DNA of 64,000 nucleotides from NCBI RefSeq assembly GCF_002944405.1, contig NZ_CP024307.1, forward strand, positions 1,508,501-1,572,500, in the 5' to 3' direction. The stretch comes from Sinorhizobium fredii. Its GTDB lineage: Bacteria; Pseudomonadota; Alphaproteobacteria; Rhizobiales; Rhizobiaceae. Of the stretch, positions 53,464 to 64,000 are shown piece after piece (the first letter of the stretch is position 1; every line of letters begins with the position of its first letter). The translations under genes were made by a program, and so were the position numbers. Under the pieces are notes generated by a model. The model saw nothing but the letters and a program-made list of their open reading frames with translations. It was not told the DNA's origin and did no database searches.

Positions 53464-55527
53464 TCAAATATCCAGATTCTCCGCGAACACGGCGCGCTCC
53501 TGGATGAAGCGGAAGCGGGCGTCGGCCTTTGTGCCCATCAGGTTGTCGACGGCCTCGCGCGTGCCCTCGAAATCGACGTCGTCGATCTCGACCTTGAGCA
53601 GGGTCCGGTTGGCCGGATCCATGGTCGTTTCCTTGAGCTGCGCCGGCAGCATCTCGCCCAAACCCTTGAACCGGCCGATCTCGACCTTGCCGCGGCCGTT
53701 GAATTCGGTGCGCATCAGTTCTTCGCGATGCGCGTCGTCGCGGGCATAGAGCGTCTTCGAACCCTGGCTCAAGCGGTAGAGCGGCGGCACCGCGAGATAG
53801 AGGTGGCCGCTGCGGATAAGCTCCGGCATCTCCTGATAGAAGAAGGTGATCAGCAGCGAGGCGATGTGGGCGCCGTCGACGTCCGCGTCGGTCATGATGA
53901 TGACGCGCTCGTAGCGGAGGTCCTCTTCGCGGTACTTCGACCGCGTGCCGCAGCCGAGCGCCTGGACGAGATCGGTGATCTGCTGGTTGGCGCCGAGCTT
54001 CTCGCGGCCGGCGCTGGCGACGTTGAGGATCTTGCCGCGCAAGGGCAGGATCGCCTGGTTGGCGCGATTGCGCGCCTGCTTGGCCGAGCCGCCGGCCGAG
54101 TCACCCTCGACGATGAAGAGCTCTGCGCCTTCCGCCGTGTTCTGCGCGCAGTCGGCGAGCTTGCCGGGAAGGCGCAGCTTGCGCACCGCGGTCTTGCGGT
54201 TGACTTCCTTTTCCTTGCGCCGGCGGACGCGTTCTTCGGCCCGCTCGATGACCCAGTCGAGAAGCTTTGCGGCTTCCGCCGGATTGTCGGCAAGGTAGTG
54301 GTCGAAGGGGTCGCGGAGCGCATTTTCGACGATGCGCTGGGCTTCGACGGTCGCCAGCTTGTCCTTCGTCTGCCCAACGAATTCCGGCTCCCGGATGAAG
54401 ACCGAGAGCATCCCTGCTGCCGAGATCATCACGTCGTCGGTCGTGACGATCGCGGCCCGCTTGTTCTGGGTGAGTTCGGCGTAGTTCTTCAGGCCCTTGG
54501 TCAGCGCGATGCGCAGCCCCGCCTCGTGCGTGCCGCCTTCGGGCGTCGGGATCGTGTTGCAGTAGGAGTGGATTTGCTGGTCGCCGCCATACCAGGTAAC
54601 CGCCCATTCGAGCGAGCCGTGGCCGCCCGCCTTTTCAGACTTGCCGGCAAAGATCTCGCGGGTGACGGTGAATTCCTTGCCGAGCGTCGCCGCGAGATAG
54701 TCCTTGAGACCGCCGGGGAAGTGGAACACTGCCCTGTCCGGGGTCTCCGAGCCTTCCGGCAACAGCGATGGGTCGCAGGACCAGCGGATCTCGACGCCGC
54801 CGAAGAGATAGGCCTTGGAGCGGGCCATGCGGAAGAGCCGCGCCGGCTCGAAGCGGGCATGCGGGCCGAAAATCTGCGGGTCCGGATGGAAGCGGACCTT
54901 GGTGCCCCGGCGATTGTGCACTTCGCCGAGCTCTTCGAGTCCGCCCTGCGGAATGCCGCGGGAGAAGCGCTGCCGGTAGAGTTTGCGGTTGCGCGCCACC
55001 TCGACCTCGAGCGAGTCCGACAGCGCATTGACCACCGAAACACCGACGCCATGCAGGCCGCCCGAAGTCTCGTAAGCCTTGCCGTCGAACTTGCCGCCGG
55101 CATGCAGCACCGTCATGACCACTTCGAGGGTCGACTTGTTAGGGAATTTCGGGTGGTTTTCGACCGGAATGCCGCGGCCGTTGTCGGTCACCGTCAGGAA
55201 GCCTTCTGCATCGAGGTTGACTTCGATGAAGTTGGCGTGGCCGGCGACCGCCTCGTCCATCGAGTTGTCGATCACCTCGGCAAAGAGGTGGTGCAGTGCC
55301 TTTTCGTCCGTTCCGCCGATATACATGCCCGGCCGCCGGCGTACCGGTTCCAGCCCCTCGAGGACCTCGATTGCCGAAGCGTCGTAATCGCTGCCATCGC
55401 TGCTCTTCGGTGCGGGCCGCGCTACATCGTTGCCGGCGGCAGGCGCCGTCGGCTTGCGCGGCGCGCCGGCATCGGCCGGCTTCGGCTGCAAGGGCATGGC
55501 GGAAAAGAGGTCGCTGCTGTCGTCCAT
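53464..55527 (-). CDS. parE: DNA topoisomerase IV subunit B
   Basis: 687 residues, ATPase subunit for chromosome decatenation. GHKL ATPase motifs: VIDNSMDEAVAGHA, DNGRGIPVE, GGLHGVGVSVVNALS. TOPRIM domain: FIVEGDSAGGSAKQARNR and MTDADVDGAHI. Ends FIQERAVFAENLDI, typical of ParE rather than GyrB because it lacks the long GyrB insert. The N-terminal 40 residues are Pro/Ala/Ser-rich and rhizobial. The matching parC is not in the window. Confidence 0.95.
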   Translation of the reverse strand: MDDSSDLFSAMPLQPKPADAGAPRKPTAPAAGNDVARPAPKSSDGSDYDASAIEVLEGLEPVRRRPGMYIGGTDEKALHHLFAEVIDNSMDEAVAGHANFIEVNLDAEGFLTVTDNGRGIPVENHPKFPNKSTLEVVMTVLHAGGKFDGKAYETSGGLHGVGVSVVNALSDSLEVEVARNRKLYRQRFSRGIPQGGLEELGEVHNRRGTKVRFHPDPQIFGPHARFEPARLFRMARSKAYLFGGVEIRWSCDPSLLPEGSETPDRAVFHFPGGLKDYLAATLGKEFTVTREIFAGKSEKAGGHGSLEWAVTWYGGDQQIHSYCNTIPTPEGGTHEAGLRIALTKGLKNYAELTQNKRAAIVTTDDVMISAAGMLSVFIREPEFVGQTKDKLATVEAQRIVENALRDPFDHYLADNPAEAAKLLDWVIERAEERVRRRKEKEVNRKTAVRKLRLPGKLADCAQNTAEGAELFIVEGDSAGGSAKQARNRANQAILPLRGKILNVASAGREKLGANQQITDLVQALGCGTRSKYREEDLRYERVIIMTDADVDGAHIASLLITFFYQEMPELIRSGHLYLAVPPLYRLSQGSKTLYARDDAHREELMRTEFNGRGKVEIGRFKGLGEMLPAQLKETTMDPANRTLLKVEIDDVDFEGTREAVDNLMGTKADARFRFIQERAVFAENLDI

Positions 55528-55767
55528 GGAGTGGTTAGATCGTTCCTGTCGTCTCTATCGGCAAGGCAATAGCAAGACCGCGTCGCCGTCGCCATCCCCT
55601 GGCGTCCGAATCACCGGAATTCTGCCAGAGTCTTGCTGAAAGCGCGAACAAAAGGCGAATTTGCGGATGTGAAGGCCCGACAATGCGGTGAATTGCGGCT
55701 TGAGTGTTGCGTCGCGAAGGTGCCGATGGCAAGGCATGAGCCGAACCAGGGAGCCCGTCGGGTGTCT

Positions 55768-56646
55768 ATGTCCACAATTGTTTTCTCCGTCCGGTGCCTG
55801 ATTGCCGCGCTGCTCCTTTCAAGCGTTGTCCTCGCCGCCGAGGCGAAACCGTTGCAGCCCTACAAGGATGCATTGTTCGGCTATCCCGGAATCCTGCGGG
55901 AGGAGGATGGCGGCGATTTCCGCGTTATCGACTACCAGGAGATCAGGGATATCAACGGTCGCGATCAGATTCCGGAGCGGCGCGTCAAGCGGGCCTATTT
56001 ATCGCTCGGCGTCAAGAGTTCCCAGGCCAACGAGACGCTCGACCTCGACAGCCGTTCTCTCGACGTCACGCGCGTCGGCGGGAATCGTGGGGCAGCCTTC
56101 ACGGTAATCTTCATTCACGGGCGCGGCGGCGACCGCCGCCTCGGCGCCAACGACTTCTCCTTCGGCGGTAATTTCAACCGGCTGAAAAATCTGGCGGTCA
56201 ACAATGGCGGTACTTATTATGCGCCAAGCGTGCGCTCCTTCGATGCGGCAGGCGTGGCTGATATTGCGGCGCTGATCCACTTTGCCGCCGAGCGATCCGG
56301 CAACCGGCCGGTCGTCTTGGCCTGCGCTTCCATGGGCAGTTTCATCTGCTGGGGCATATCGCGCGATCAGCAGGCGACCGCGGTATTGAGCGGCATGATG
56401 GTGATGGGCGGGGTCGCGGACCCAGCGTTTCAGGAGAGTGCCGCCTACAAGGCAAGGCTGCCGATGTTCTTCAGCCATGGCAGCAATGACAGCGTCTATG
56501 CCGCCGAGGCGCAGGTTGCGCTATATCGCTCGCTGAAGAGCAAGGACTATCCCGCTCGCTTCGTGCTGTTTGAGACCGGTTCGCATGGGACACCGGTGCG
56601 CATGACCGACTGGCGGGATGCGCTGAACTGGATTCTTGAGCGTTAG
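55768..56646 (+). CDS. Secreted alpha/beta hydrolase
   Basis: 292 residues from ATG 55768, which starts a clear signal peptide (MSTIVFSVRCLIAALLLSSV, cleavage near AEAKP). The alpha/beta hydrolase fold shows VIFIHGRGGDRR (oxyanion loop), the nucleophile elbow CASMGSF, and SHGSNDSVYA with GSHGTPVRM as acid and histidine. Substrate unknown; periplasmic esterase or lipase-like. The FAD oxidase gene starts 33 bases after its stop and may be cotranscribed. Confidence 0.85.
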   Translation: MSTIVFSVRCLIAALLLSSVVLAAEAKPLQPYKDALFGYPGILREEDGGDFRVIDYQEIRDINGRDQIPERRVKRAYLSLGVKSSQANETLDLDSRSLDVTRVGGNRGAAFTVIFIHGRGGDRRLGANDFSFGGNFNRLKNLAVNNGGTYYAPSVRSFDAAGVADIAALIHFAAERSGNRPVVLACASMGSFICWGISRDQQATAVLSGMMVMGGVADPAFQESAAYKARLPMFFSHGSNDSVYAAEAQVALYRSLKSKDYPARFVLFETGSHGTPVRMTDWRDALNWILER

Positions 56647-56679
56647 CCGAATGCTCGCGGTCGTTAATGGAAATTCCGC

Positions 56680-57996
56680 ATGAACAAGGTTGAAAGCTGG
56701 CGTTGGCTGCAGGAGCATCCCCAAGGCGCCATCTCGCCGGACGACTACGAGGATCGGCTCGGTACGGGCGCGCCCCTGGCCTATCTGCCCTTCGGCAACG
56801 GCCTGAGCTATGGCGATGTCTGCCGTAATGATCGAGGAACGTTGATCGACGGCGCCAGGCACGGCCGCATCCTCGCCTTCGATCCGGGGACCGGGGTGAT
56901 GACCTGCGAGGCCGGCGCCACGCTGCGCGACATTCTCGTCAAGGTCATACCGCATCGCTTCTTCCTGCCGGTGACACCGGGGTCGGGTCTCGTCACGGTC
57001 GGCGGCGCCATCGCCAATGACGTTCATGGCAAAAACCATCATGCCCGCGGCGCCTTCGGCAATCATGTCCGGCGCCTGACGCTGCTGCGCTCGGACGGCG
57101 AACGTCTGGTCTGTTCCGCCGAGGAGAACGCCGAGCTCTTTGCCGCCACGATCGGCGGCATGGGCCTGACTGGACTGATCCTCGATGCCGAACTGCGGCT
57201 GATGAAAGTGCCTTCGCCGCATGTCCAACAGCACACCATTCGCTTCGAATGTCTCGAGGACTATTTCGCACTGGTGGACCGTGTCGGCGAAGAGCATGAA
57301 TATTCCGTCGCCTGGATTGATCAAATGGCCGGCGGCCGGCGGACGGGCAGGGGCGTGCTCTGGGCTGCCGATCACGCCGACGCATCCTGCGAATATCCGG
57401 ACATCCCCAAGGGACCAAAGCCTTCGCTGCCCCTGTCCCCGCCGTTCAATCCGCTGAATTCCCTGACGGTGAAGGCCCTTAACGAATATCGCTTTCGCAG
57501 CGAAGCGCCCGGTGAAATGGTCTCGACGGTAAAATGGACGTCCTATTTCCATCCGCTTGACCGGCTCGGTGCCTGGCACCGGCTCTACGGGCCGCTGGGT
57601 CCTTGTCGGCACCAAAGCGTCTATCCGGCCGAGAATGCCGAGGAGACGACGCTTCGCCTCTTGAAGACCGCGCGCGAACACGGCCACGCCTCCTTCCTGA
57701 CTGCGGTGCACCGTTTCGGGGACGCCGAAGGGCGAGGCTTGCTTTCCTTTCCTCGGCCGGGTTTCGCACTGACCTTGGACTTCGCCTATCAAGGCGAAGC
57801 GACCGTAAAACTGTTCGACGCTTTGGACCGCATTGCCGTCGAAGTCGGCGGGGCGGTGAATCCGAGCGCGGATTTCCGCATGAGCCCCGCGGTTTTCGAG
57901 GCCTCCTTCCCGTCCTGGCAAAAACTCGAAGCGCTGCGAGATCCGGCTATCGTTTCGGATTTCTGGAGGCGCACGGCGCTTGCTTTCAAGGGCTGA
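56680..57996 (+). CDS. DprE1-like FAD-binding oxidoreductase with altered active-site motifs
   Basis: 438 residues of the FAD_binding_4 type. FAD-binding signatures: LPFGNGLSYGDVCRND, PVTPGSGLVTVGGAIANDVHGKNHHARGAFG (split here for length: GSGLVTVGGAIANDVHGK, NHHARGAFGNHV). This is the DprE1/decaprenylphosphoryl-ribose oxidase relative. The C-terminal substrate part differs: where the family usually shows GFLQYQ the protein has GPCRHQ, and where it shows AKDSR or AKDAR it has SADFR, losing the Lys. No DprE2-like reductase is adjacent, so substrate may differ. Confidence 0.82.
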   Translation: MNKVESWRWLQEHPQGAISPDDYEDRLGTGAPLAYLPFGNGLSYGDVCRNDRGTLIDGARHGRILAFDPGTGVMTCEAGATLRDILVKVIPHRFFLPVTPGSGLVTVGGAIANDVHGKNHHARGAFGNHVRRLTLLRSDGERLVCSAEENAELFAATIGGMGLTGLILDAELRLMKVPSPHVQQHTIRFECLEDYFALVDRVGEEHEYSVAWIDQMAGGRRTGRGVLWAADHADASCEYPDIPKGPKPSLPLSPPFNPLNSLTVKALNEYRFRSEAPGEMVSTVKWTSYFHPLDRLGAWHRLYGPLGPCRHQSVYPAENAEETTLRLLKTAREHGHASFLTAVHRFGDAEGRGLLSFPRPGFALTLDFAYQGEATVKLFDALDRIAVEVGGAVNPSADFRMSPAVFEASFPSWQKLEALRDPAIVSDFWRRTALAFKG

Positions 57997-58002
57997 CGAC
58001 GG

Positions 58003-58587
58003 TCAACGCCTCACTCCCTTAATGTTCATGTCGAACTCGACCACGTTGGAATAAATGGGGGTGCCGACGTCCATGCCGTAGGGTGAGCGGCGGATGCTGC
58101 CGCGGATGGTGAAGGAAATCGAGCGCTTGTCCCAGTCGATCAGGGTGACGGCGAAGCGTTCCTTGCGCGTCTTGCCACGCGCCGTCAGTGCACCCTCTAC
58201 CGTCGCGCTACCGGGGCCGGTCTGGGTGACGTTTGTGGAGCGGAAGGTCACGGTCTGAAAATTGGCCGTGTCGAAGACCGCGCTCGACCGCAGGAAATTC
58301 TCGATGCGGCGCTCCCTGGCCCTGACGCTCTCCGGAAAGAGCGTGAACTCGACCGACGAACGCGAGACGTTGCCGCCATCTATCCGAAACTTGCCGGAGA
58401 ACTTTGCGAAGTTGCCGGCGATTCCGCCGCCGCCCGTCTGCCCGATGCTGAAATGGATGCGCGAGGAGTTGGAGATGCTGTAGCTTCCGGCCGCATCCGC
58501 GAGCGACGGCGCCTGTGCGTTGGCCGGTAGAGCAGCAGCGATCAACGCGAAGGCTGCAGTCAGGGCGAGATGGCGATGAGCGCTCAT
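58003..58587 (-). CDS. yceI: YceI family periplasmic protein
   Basis: 194 residues with signal peptide (LALTAAFALIAAALPANAQA). The lipocalin-like YceI fold is seen in SISNSSRIHFSIGQTGGGGI, FAKFSGKFRIDGGN and TVEGALTARGKTRKERFAVTL. YceI proteins bind long isoprenoids such as octaprenyl compounds. Its ATG overlaps the stop of the cytochrome b561 gene, and the pair yceI-cytochrome b561 is also found in E. coli (yceI-yceJ). Confidence 0.93.
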   Translation of the reverse strand: MSAHRHLALTAAFALIAAALPANAQAPSLADAAGSYSISNSSRIHFSIGQTGGGGIAGNFAKFSGKFRIDGGNVSRSSVEFTLFPESVRARERRIENFLRSSAVFDTANFQTVTFRSTNVTQTGPGSATVEGALTARGKTRKERFAVTLIDWDKRSISFTIRGSIRRSPYGMDVGTPIYSNVVEFDMNIKGVRR

Positions 58588-59210
58588 GGATCATTCCTCC
58601 CCGCAAGGGGCCTGTTGGTTTCTCCACCCTGGACTGGCCCCGCATCGCTCCTGCTGGAGGCGGAGCGCAGCATGCGGATCAACACGTCGTCGCCTCGGAC
58701 GAACTGATGATAGAGCGCCGCCACAGCGTGGATGGCCACCAAAACGAGCATGACATAGGCGAGCAATGCGTGAGTGCGGGCCCAGAACGCCTCGGCGCTT
58801 TCCGAGTGCGGCAGCGGTAGATGCGGTATGACGATGATGTTGAAGTAGAAGCTCGGCATGTTCAGTGTCGAGGCGGAGGCGACGGCCCAGCCGGCCAGCG
58901 GCACGATGACCCCAAGGAGGATCAGTATCCTGTGCGTTTGGCGCGCCGCGGCATATTCAAACGGATGGAGGCCCGGAACGGGCTGCGGGGTCCGCTCTGC
59001 CAGCCACCAGAGGGCTCTCAAGAGCGCGAGCCCCAAGGCAGTGAAGCCGAGCGACTTGTGCCATTGGTAAAGCGAGAACTGCAGCGCCGGATCGAGCTCG
59101 ATTCGCCGCATGGCGAAGCCGACGAACATCAGGCCGAGGATGAGCAGCGCGATCGTCCAGTGCAGCACGATCGTTACCGTTCCGAAGCCGTTCTCGCGGT
59201 TGCGCAGCAT
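58584..59210 (-). CDS. Cytochrome b561 family membrane protein
   Basis: 208 residues, four membrane helices. Haem-ligand histidines are in VLHWTIALLILG, YQWHKSLGFTALGLALLR, and HALLAYVMLVLVAIHAVAALY; the fourth lies in QTHRILILLGVIVPLAGW. Start ATG 59210 (MLRNRENGFGTVTIVLHW). Overlaps yceI by four bases, so an operon; electron carrier likely partnering YceI-bound isoprenoid. Confidence 0.92.
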   Translation of the reverse strand: MLRNRENGFGTVTIVLHWTIALLILGLMFVGFAMRRIELDPALQFSLYQWHKSLGFTALGLALLRALWWLAERTPQPVPGLHPFEYAAARQTHRILILLGVIVPLAGWAVASASTLNMPSFYFNIIVIPHLPLPHSESAEAFWARTHALLAYVMLVLVAIHAVAALYHQFVRGDDVLIRMLRSASSRSDAGPVQGGETNRPLAGRNDP

Positions 59211-59424
59211 TGGGTGACTTGACCAGCTGTCTGCCGTTGACGTGAGACGCCCCAAGGCTTCGTTTTATTCGAAATGCTCCAGTCCAAAGTTCGCTCCGGG
59301 ATCGTTCATACGCGCAGCACCTATTGGCCGGATGGCGCCGGAATCTGCGGCGAGGTGCTTTCATTTGCCTAACCGATTTGCTAGGCCGCTTGCCCGAGAG
59401 GCTTTGATCCCGGAGGAAGAACTG

Positions 59425-60195
59425 ATGACGCCTGACATTCGCCCGCTCGTTGCCGGCAACTGGAAGATGAATGGTACGCGTGCATCGCTGGACCAGATCA
59501 AGGCTATGGCCGAGGGCGTCAAGGGCGAGCTTTCCGCCAGGGTCGAGACGTTGATCTGCCCGCCGGCGACGCTGCTTTACGTTGCGACTGCGCTTTGCGA
59601 CGACAGCCCGCTGATGATCGGCGCGCAGAACTGCCACCAGAAGCAATCGGGCGCCCACACCGGCGATGTTTCTGCCGAGATGATCGCCGACTGCTTCGGC
59701 ACCCATGTGATCGTCGGTCATTCCGAACGCCGCACCGATCACGCCGAAACCGACGCAGTGGTAAGGGCGAAGACCGAAGCCGCGCATGCGGCGGGCCTCG
59801 TCGCCATCGTCTGCATTGGCGAGACGGGAGAGGAACGCAAAGGCGGCAAGACGCTCGACGTCCTGAAGCGCCAGCTCGCCGGCAGCCTGCCGAATGGCGC
59901 GACGGCGGAGAGCACGGTGATCGCCTATGAGCCGGTCTGGGCGATCGGCACCGGTTTGACGCCGACCGTCGGAGACGTGGAAGAGGCGCATGCCTTCATG
60001 CGTGCCGAGCTTGTCTCCCGCTTCGGTTCCGAGGGCGGCAAAATGCGCATCCTCTATGGCGGCTCCGTCAAGCCTTCCAATGCCAAGGAATTGATGGGCG
60101 TCGCCAATGTCGACGGTGCGCTGATCGGCGGCGCCAGCTTGAAAGCGGAAGACTTCCTCGCCATCTACGGGGCCTATGAAGAATTGACTGCCTGA
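59425..60195 (+). CDS. tpiA: Triosephosphate isomerase
   Basis: 256 residues. N-terminal [10 protein letters not shown] (Lys in catalysis), VIVGHSERR (catalytic His) and [11 protein letters not shown] (catalytic Glu) followed by [16 protein letters not shown]. Start ATG 59425 follows GGAGGAAG. A glycolysis/gluconeogenesis enzyme. Sinorhizobium has two isomerases, so a second paralogue may exist elsewhere. Confidence 0.96.
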   Translation: MTPDIRPLVAGNWKMNGTRASLDQIKAMAEGVKGELSARVETLICPPATLLYVATALCDDSPLMIGAQNCHQKQSGAHTGDVSAEMIADCFGTHVIVGHSERRTDHAETDAVVRAKTEAAHAAGLVAIVCIGETGEERKGGKTLDVLKRQLAGSLPNGATAESTVIAYEPVWAIGTGLTPTVGDVEEAHAFMRAELVSRFGSEGGKMRILYGGSVKPSNAKELMGVANVDGALIGGASLKAEDFLAIYGAYEELTA

Positions 60196-60328
60196 CCGCC
60201 GCGTACGGCGGGCAGGGGCTTGGAATAGCCGGCGGCTTGGTATAAAGAGGCGCGAAATTTGGCGCGGCCCCTGATGTGGCCGCGATCGTTCGATTCGAAT
60301 GCCCCGAAGAGGGCAGGACTGGAAGCTG

Positions 60329-62579
<2,251 letters not shown>

Positions 62580-62605
62580 CCTTCACCCCGCATGTCCCGA
62601 TTTCG

Positions 62606-62628
62606 CGGCCGGTCCCCAAGGCCGGCCG
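62606..62628 (+). terminator. Hairpin after pyrG
   Basis: CGGCCGG (62606-62612) and CCGGCCG (62622-62628) form a stem; there is no T-run, so it is at best a weak terminator. Confidence 0.4.
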
Positions 62629-62751
62629 TGCGCCTATTGGCGCCTCGCATGCTTGCGTGAGGTGGCTGCATTCGACGCCTGTCCCGCTGCCGCTTGCAAT
62701 CATCGGTCAAAAGTTGCAAACAGCGGCAAACCGGTCACCAGGGAAATCGCC

Positions 62752-63639
62752 ATGAACCTGCCTACCCGCACCGCCCGCCCGCTCGATCATCTCGTGCTGC
62801 CGGTGGCGGAACTCGGGCAGGCGAGGCGGCGCCTCGGCGATCTCGGCTTCACCGTGGCAGGAGATGCGCGCCATCCCTTCGGCACCGAGAACGCCTGTGT
62901 CTTCTTCCCCGGCGATACATACATCGAGCCGCTCGCCATCGCCTCGCGTGAAGAGTGCGAGGCCGCCGCGCTTGGAGGCAACGCCTTTGTGGCGCGCGAT
63001 CAGGCGTTCCGTTTCCGGCAAGGGCCCGAGGGTCTCTCGGCGGTCGTGCTCGGGACGCCCGATGCCGCCACCGACCACATCCGCTATAGGTCCTGCGGCA
63101 TCTCCGGCGGCGAGATGCTGGAATTCTCGCGGCCCATGCGCCTGCCGGACGGACGCGAGGCGCTCGGCTCCTTCCGCCTGGCATTTGCCGCCGACCTGCG
63201 CGCGCCCGACTTCTTCCTGTTCAGTTGCCAGCGGATCCGCGCCCTGCCTGTCGACGGCGCGCTCACCAATCACGAGAACGGCGTGACCGGCATCGGCGAG
63301 GTTGTTCTTTCCGAACCCAATCCGACGGATTTCCAATATCTGCTGCAGGAAGCGGTCGACGAGCGCGAGGTCTCGGCCCATTCCTTCGGCATGGACATCC
63401 AGGCCGGCAGCGTCAAACTGTCGGTCTTGAACCCTGCAGGGATGGAGGCCTTCTATGGCCGCTCCGTCAGTGCGACCGACCGCGGCTTGCGCGGCCGTGC
63501 CGTGGTGTTCCGCGTCGCCGATCTCGAAGCGACGCGCGCGCTGTTTGCGCAGAACGACATTGAATTTTCAGAAATGGGCGGACGCCTCGTTGTCCCGGAA
63601 GCGCCGGGGCAGGGGGTGATTTTCGCATTTGGAGTATGA
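62752..63639 (+). CDS. VOC-superfamily protein (glyoxalase-like)
   Basis: 295 residues from ATG 62752 (MNLPTRTARPLDHLVLPVAE). Two glyoxalase/bleomycin-resistance-type halves: the first with RPLDHLVLPVAELGQARRRL and GTENACVFFPGDTYIEPL, matching the Glyoxalase_3-like type. Metal ligands cannot be assigned with confidence. Stop overlaps the kdsA start (ATG 63639 inside TGATG), so translationally coupled. Substrate unknown. Confidence 0.85.
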   Translation: MNLPTRTARPLDHLVLPVAELGQARRRLGDLGFTVAGDARHPFGTENACVFFPGDTYIEPLAIASREECEAAALGGNAFVARDQAFRFRQGPEGLSAVVLGTPDAATDHIRYRSCGISGGEMLEFSRPMRLPDGREALGSFRLAFAADLRAPDFFLFSCQRIRALPVDGALTNHENGVTGIGEVVLSEPNPTDFQYLLQEAVDEREVSAHSFGMDIQAGSVKLSVLNPAGMEAFYGRSVSATDRGLRGRAVVFRVADLEATRALFAQNDIEFSEMGGRLVVPEAPGQGVIFAFGV

Positions 63640-64000
63640 TGATGGAAACGAATGCAAGGGTCGTCGTCGGCGAGGGTGCCGGCCAGGTGGTGTTCTCCCA
63701 ACAGGAGCGGCTGACGCTGATCGCCGGCCCCTGTCAGATGGAAAGCCGCGAGCATGCCTTCATGATCGCCGGCAGGCTGGTCGAACTCTGCAAGTCGCTC
63801 GGTCTCGGCCTCGTCTACAAGTCGTCCTTCGACAAGGCGAACCGCACCTCGCTCTCCGGCAAGCGCGGCATCGGCATTGAAAAGGCGATGGAAATCTTTG
63901 CCGACCTCAAGCGTGAATTCGGCTTCCCGGTGCTGACCGACATCCACACGGAAGAGCAGTGCGCCGCGGTCGCCGAGACCGTCGACATTCTGCAGATCCC
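63639..64000 (+). CDS. kdsA: 3-deoxy-D-manno-octulosonate-8-phosphate synthase, partial
   Basis: Makes KDO-8-phosphate for lipopolysaccharide from arabinose-5-phosphate and phosphoenolpyruvate. About 120 residues are visible before the window ends, so the 3' end is missing. TLIAGPCQMESREHA, VYKSSFDKANRTS and RGIGIEKAMEIF are family signatures. Two adjacent ATGs (63639 and 63642) are possible starts. Coupled to the VOC gene by stop/start overlap. Confidence 0.95.
   Translation, partial: MMETNARVVVGEGAGQVVFSQQERLTLIAGPCQMESREHAFMIAGRLVELCKSLGLGLVYKSSFDKANRTSLSGKRGIGIEKAMEIFADLKREFGFPVLTDIHTEEQCAAVAETVDILQI

Noticed and set aside
53728..55572. 614-codon open frame on the plus strand opposite parE
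   Set aside because: Shadow of parE caused by codon bias; no RBS, no domain, and the parE motifs on the other strand are complete.

Overview
The window is a 64 kb piece of core chromosome from an alphaproteobacterium of the order Rhizobiales, most probably Sinorhizobium/Ensifer. The basis is the GC-rich coding sequence with strong third-position bias, the protein families (ATP12-type F1 chaperone, DUF1489, DUF2336, PAS_5-like and C93-type cysteine peptidase), the S. meliloti-like promoter in front of the tRNA gene, an EcfG/RpoE2-type promoter, and a RIME1-like intergenic element. I see no insertion sequence, prophage, integrase, CRISPR array or toxin cluster. Organism and family names come from recognising sequences by eye, since no search could be run.

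Layout. 1-6.3 kb is the 3' half of the spc/alpha ribosomal operon (rpsE-rpmD-rplO-secY-adk-rpsM-rpsK-rpoA-rplQ), interrupted by two intrinsic terminators and ending in a third. 6.3-13.9 kb carries msrPQ (periplasmic methionine sulfoxide repair), a Deg-type protease overlapping rarA, sugE behind a guanidine-II riboswitch, and a pseudouridine synthase-HAD-ATP12 operon. 14-20.2 kb holds both enzymes of glutathione-dependent formaldehyde oxidation (S-formylglutathione hydrolase and class III alcohol dehydrogenase), an XRE regulator, a DMT exporter, lipB and tRNA-Leu(GAG). 20.2-26.3 kb is the stress operon prkA-yhbH-spoVR, followed on the other strand by a small membrane protein with an excellent RpoE2-type promoter and a small lipoprotein.

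26.4-33.6 kb: a peptide-deformylase-like protein that has lost metal ligands, mgtE, a MerR regulator with a perfect inverted-repeat operator, an isoprenylcysteine-methyltransferase-like protein, an acyltransferase with a cysteine-rich tail, a DUF599 protein, sdaA and a DUF1489 protein. 33.6-41 kb is the most regulatory part: a SPOR-containing D,D-carboxypeptidase, a C93-type cysteine peptidase behind 11-bp-phased AT-rich repeats, a RIME1-like element, a tandem PilZ protein, a PAS_5-like protein, a candidate trans-acting small RNA, a rhomboid protease and a CBS-domain protein.

41-53.4 kb: a patatin-like protein, folE-hisI, an IscU-like scaffold, yidD, thrS, a secreted protein of unknown function, a nitroreductase/flavin-reductase pair, a degenerate CitE-like protein, a DUF2336 protein and a GNAT acetyltransferase. 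53.4-64 kb: parE, a secreted hydrolase, a DprE1-like FAD oxidase with changed active-site residues, yceI with cytochrome b561, tpiA, secG, pyrG, a VOC protein and the start of kdsA.

The genes are mostly housekeeping. The novelty lies in RNA and regulatory DNA (riboswitch, small RNA, phased repeats, operators, terminators) and in several proteins that keep a family fold while losing catalytic residues (deformylase-like, CitE-like and DprE1-like).
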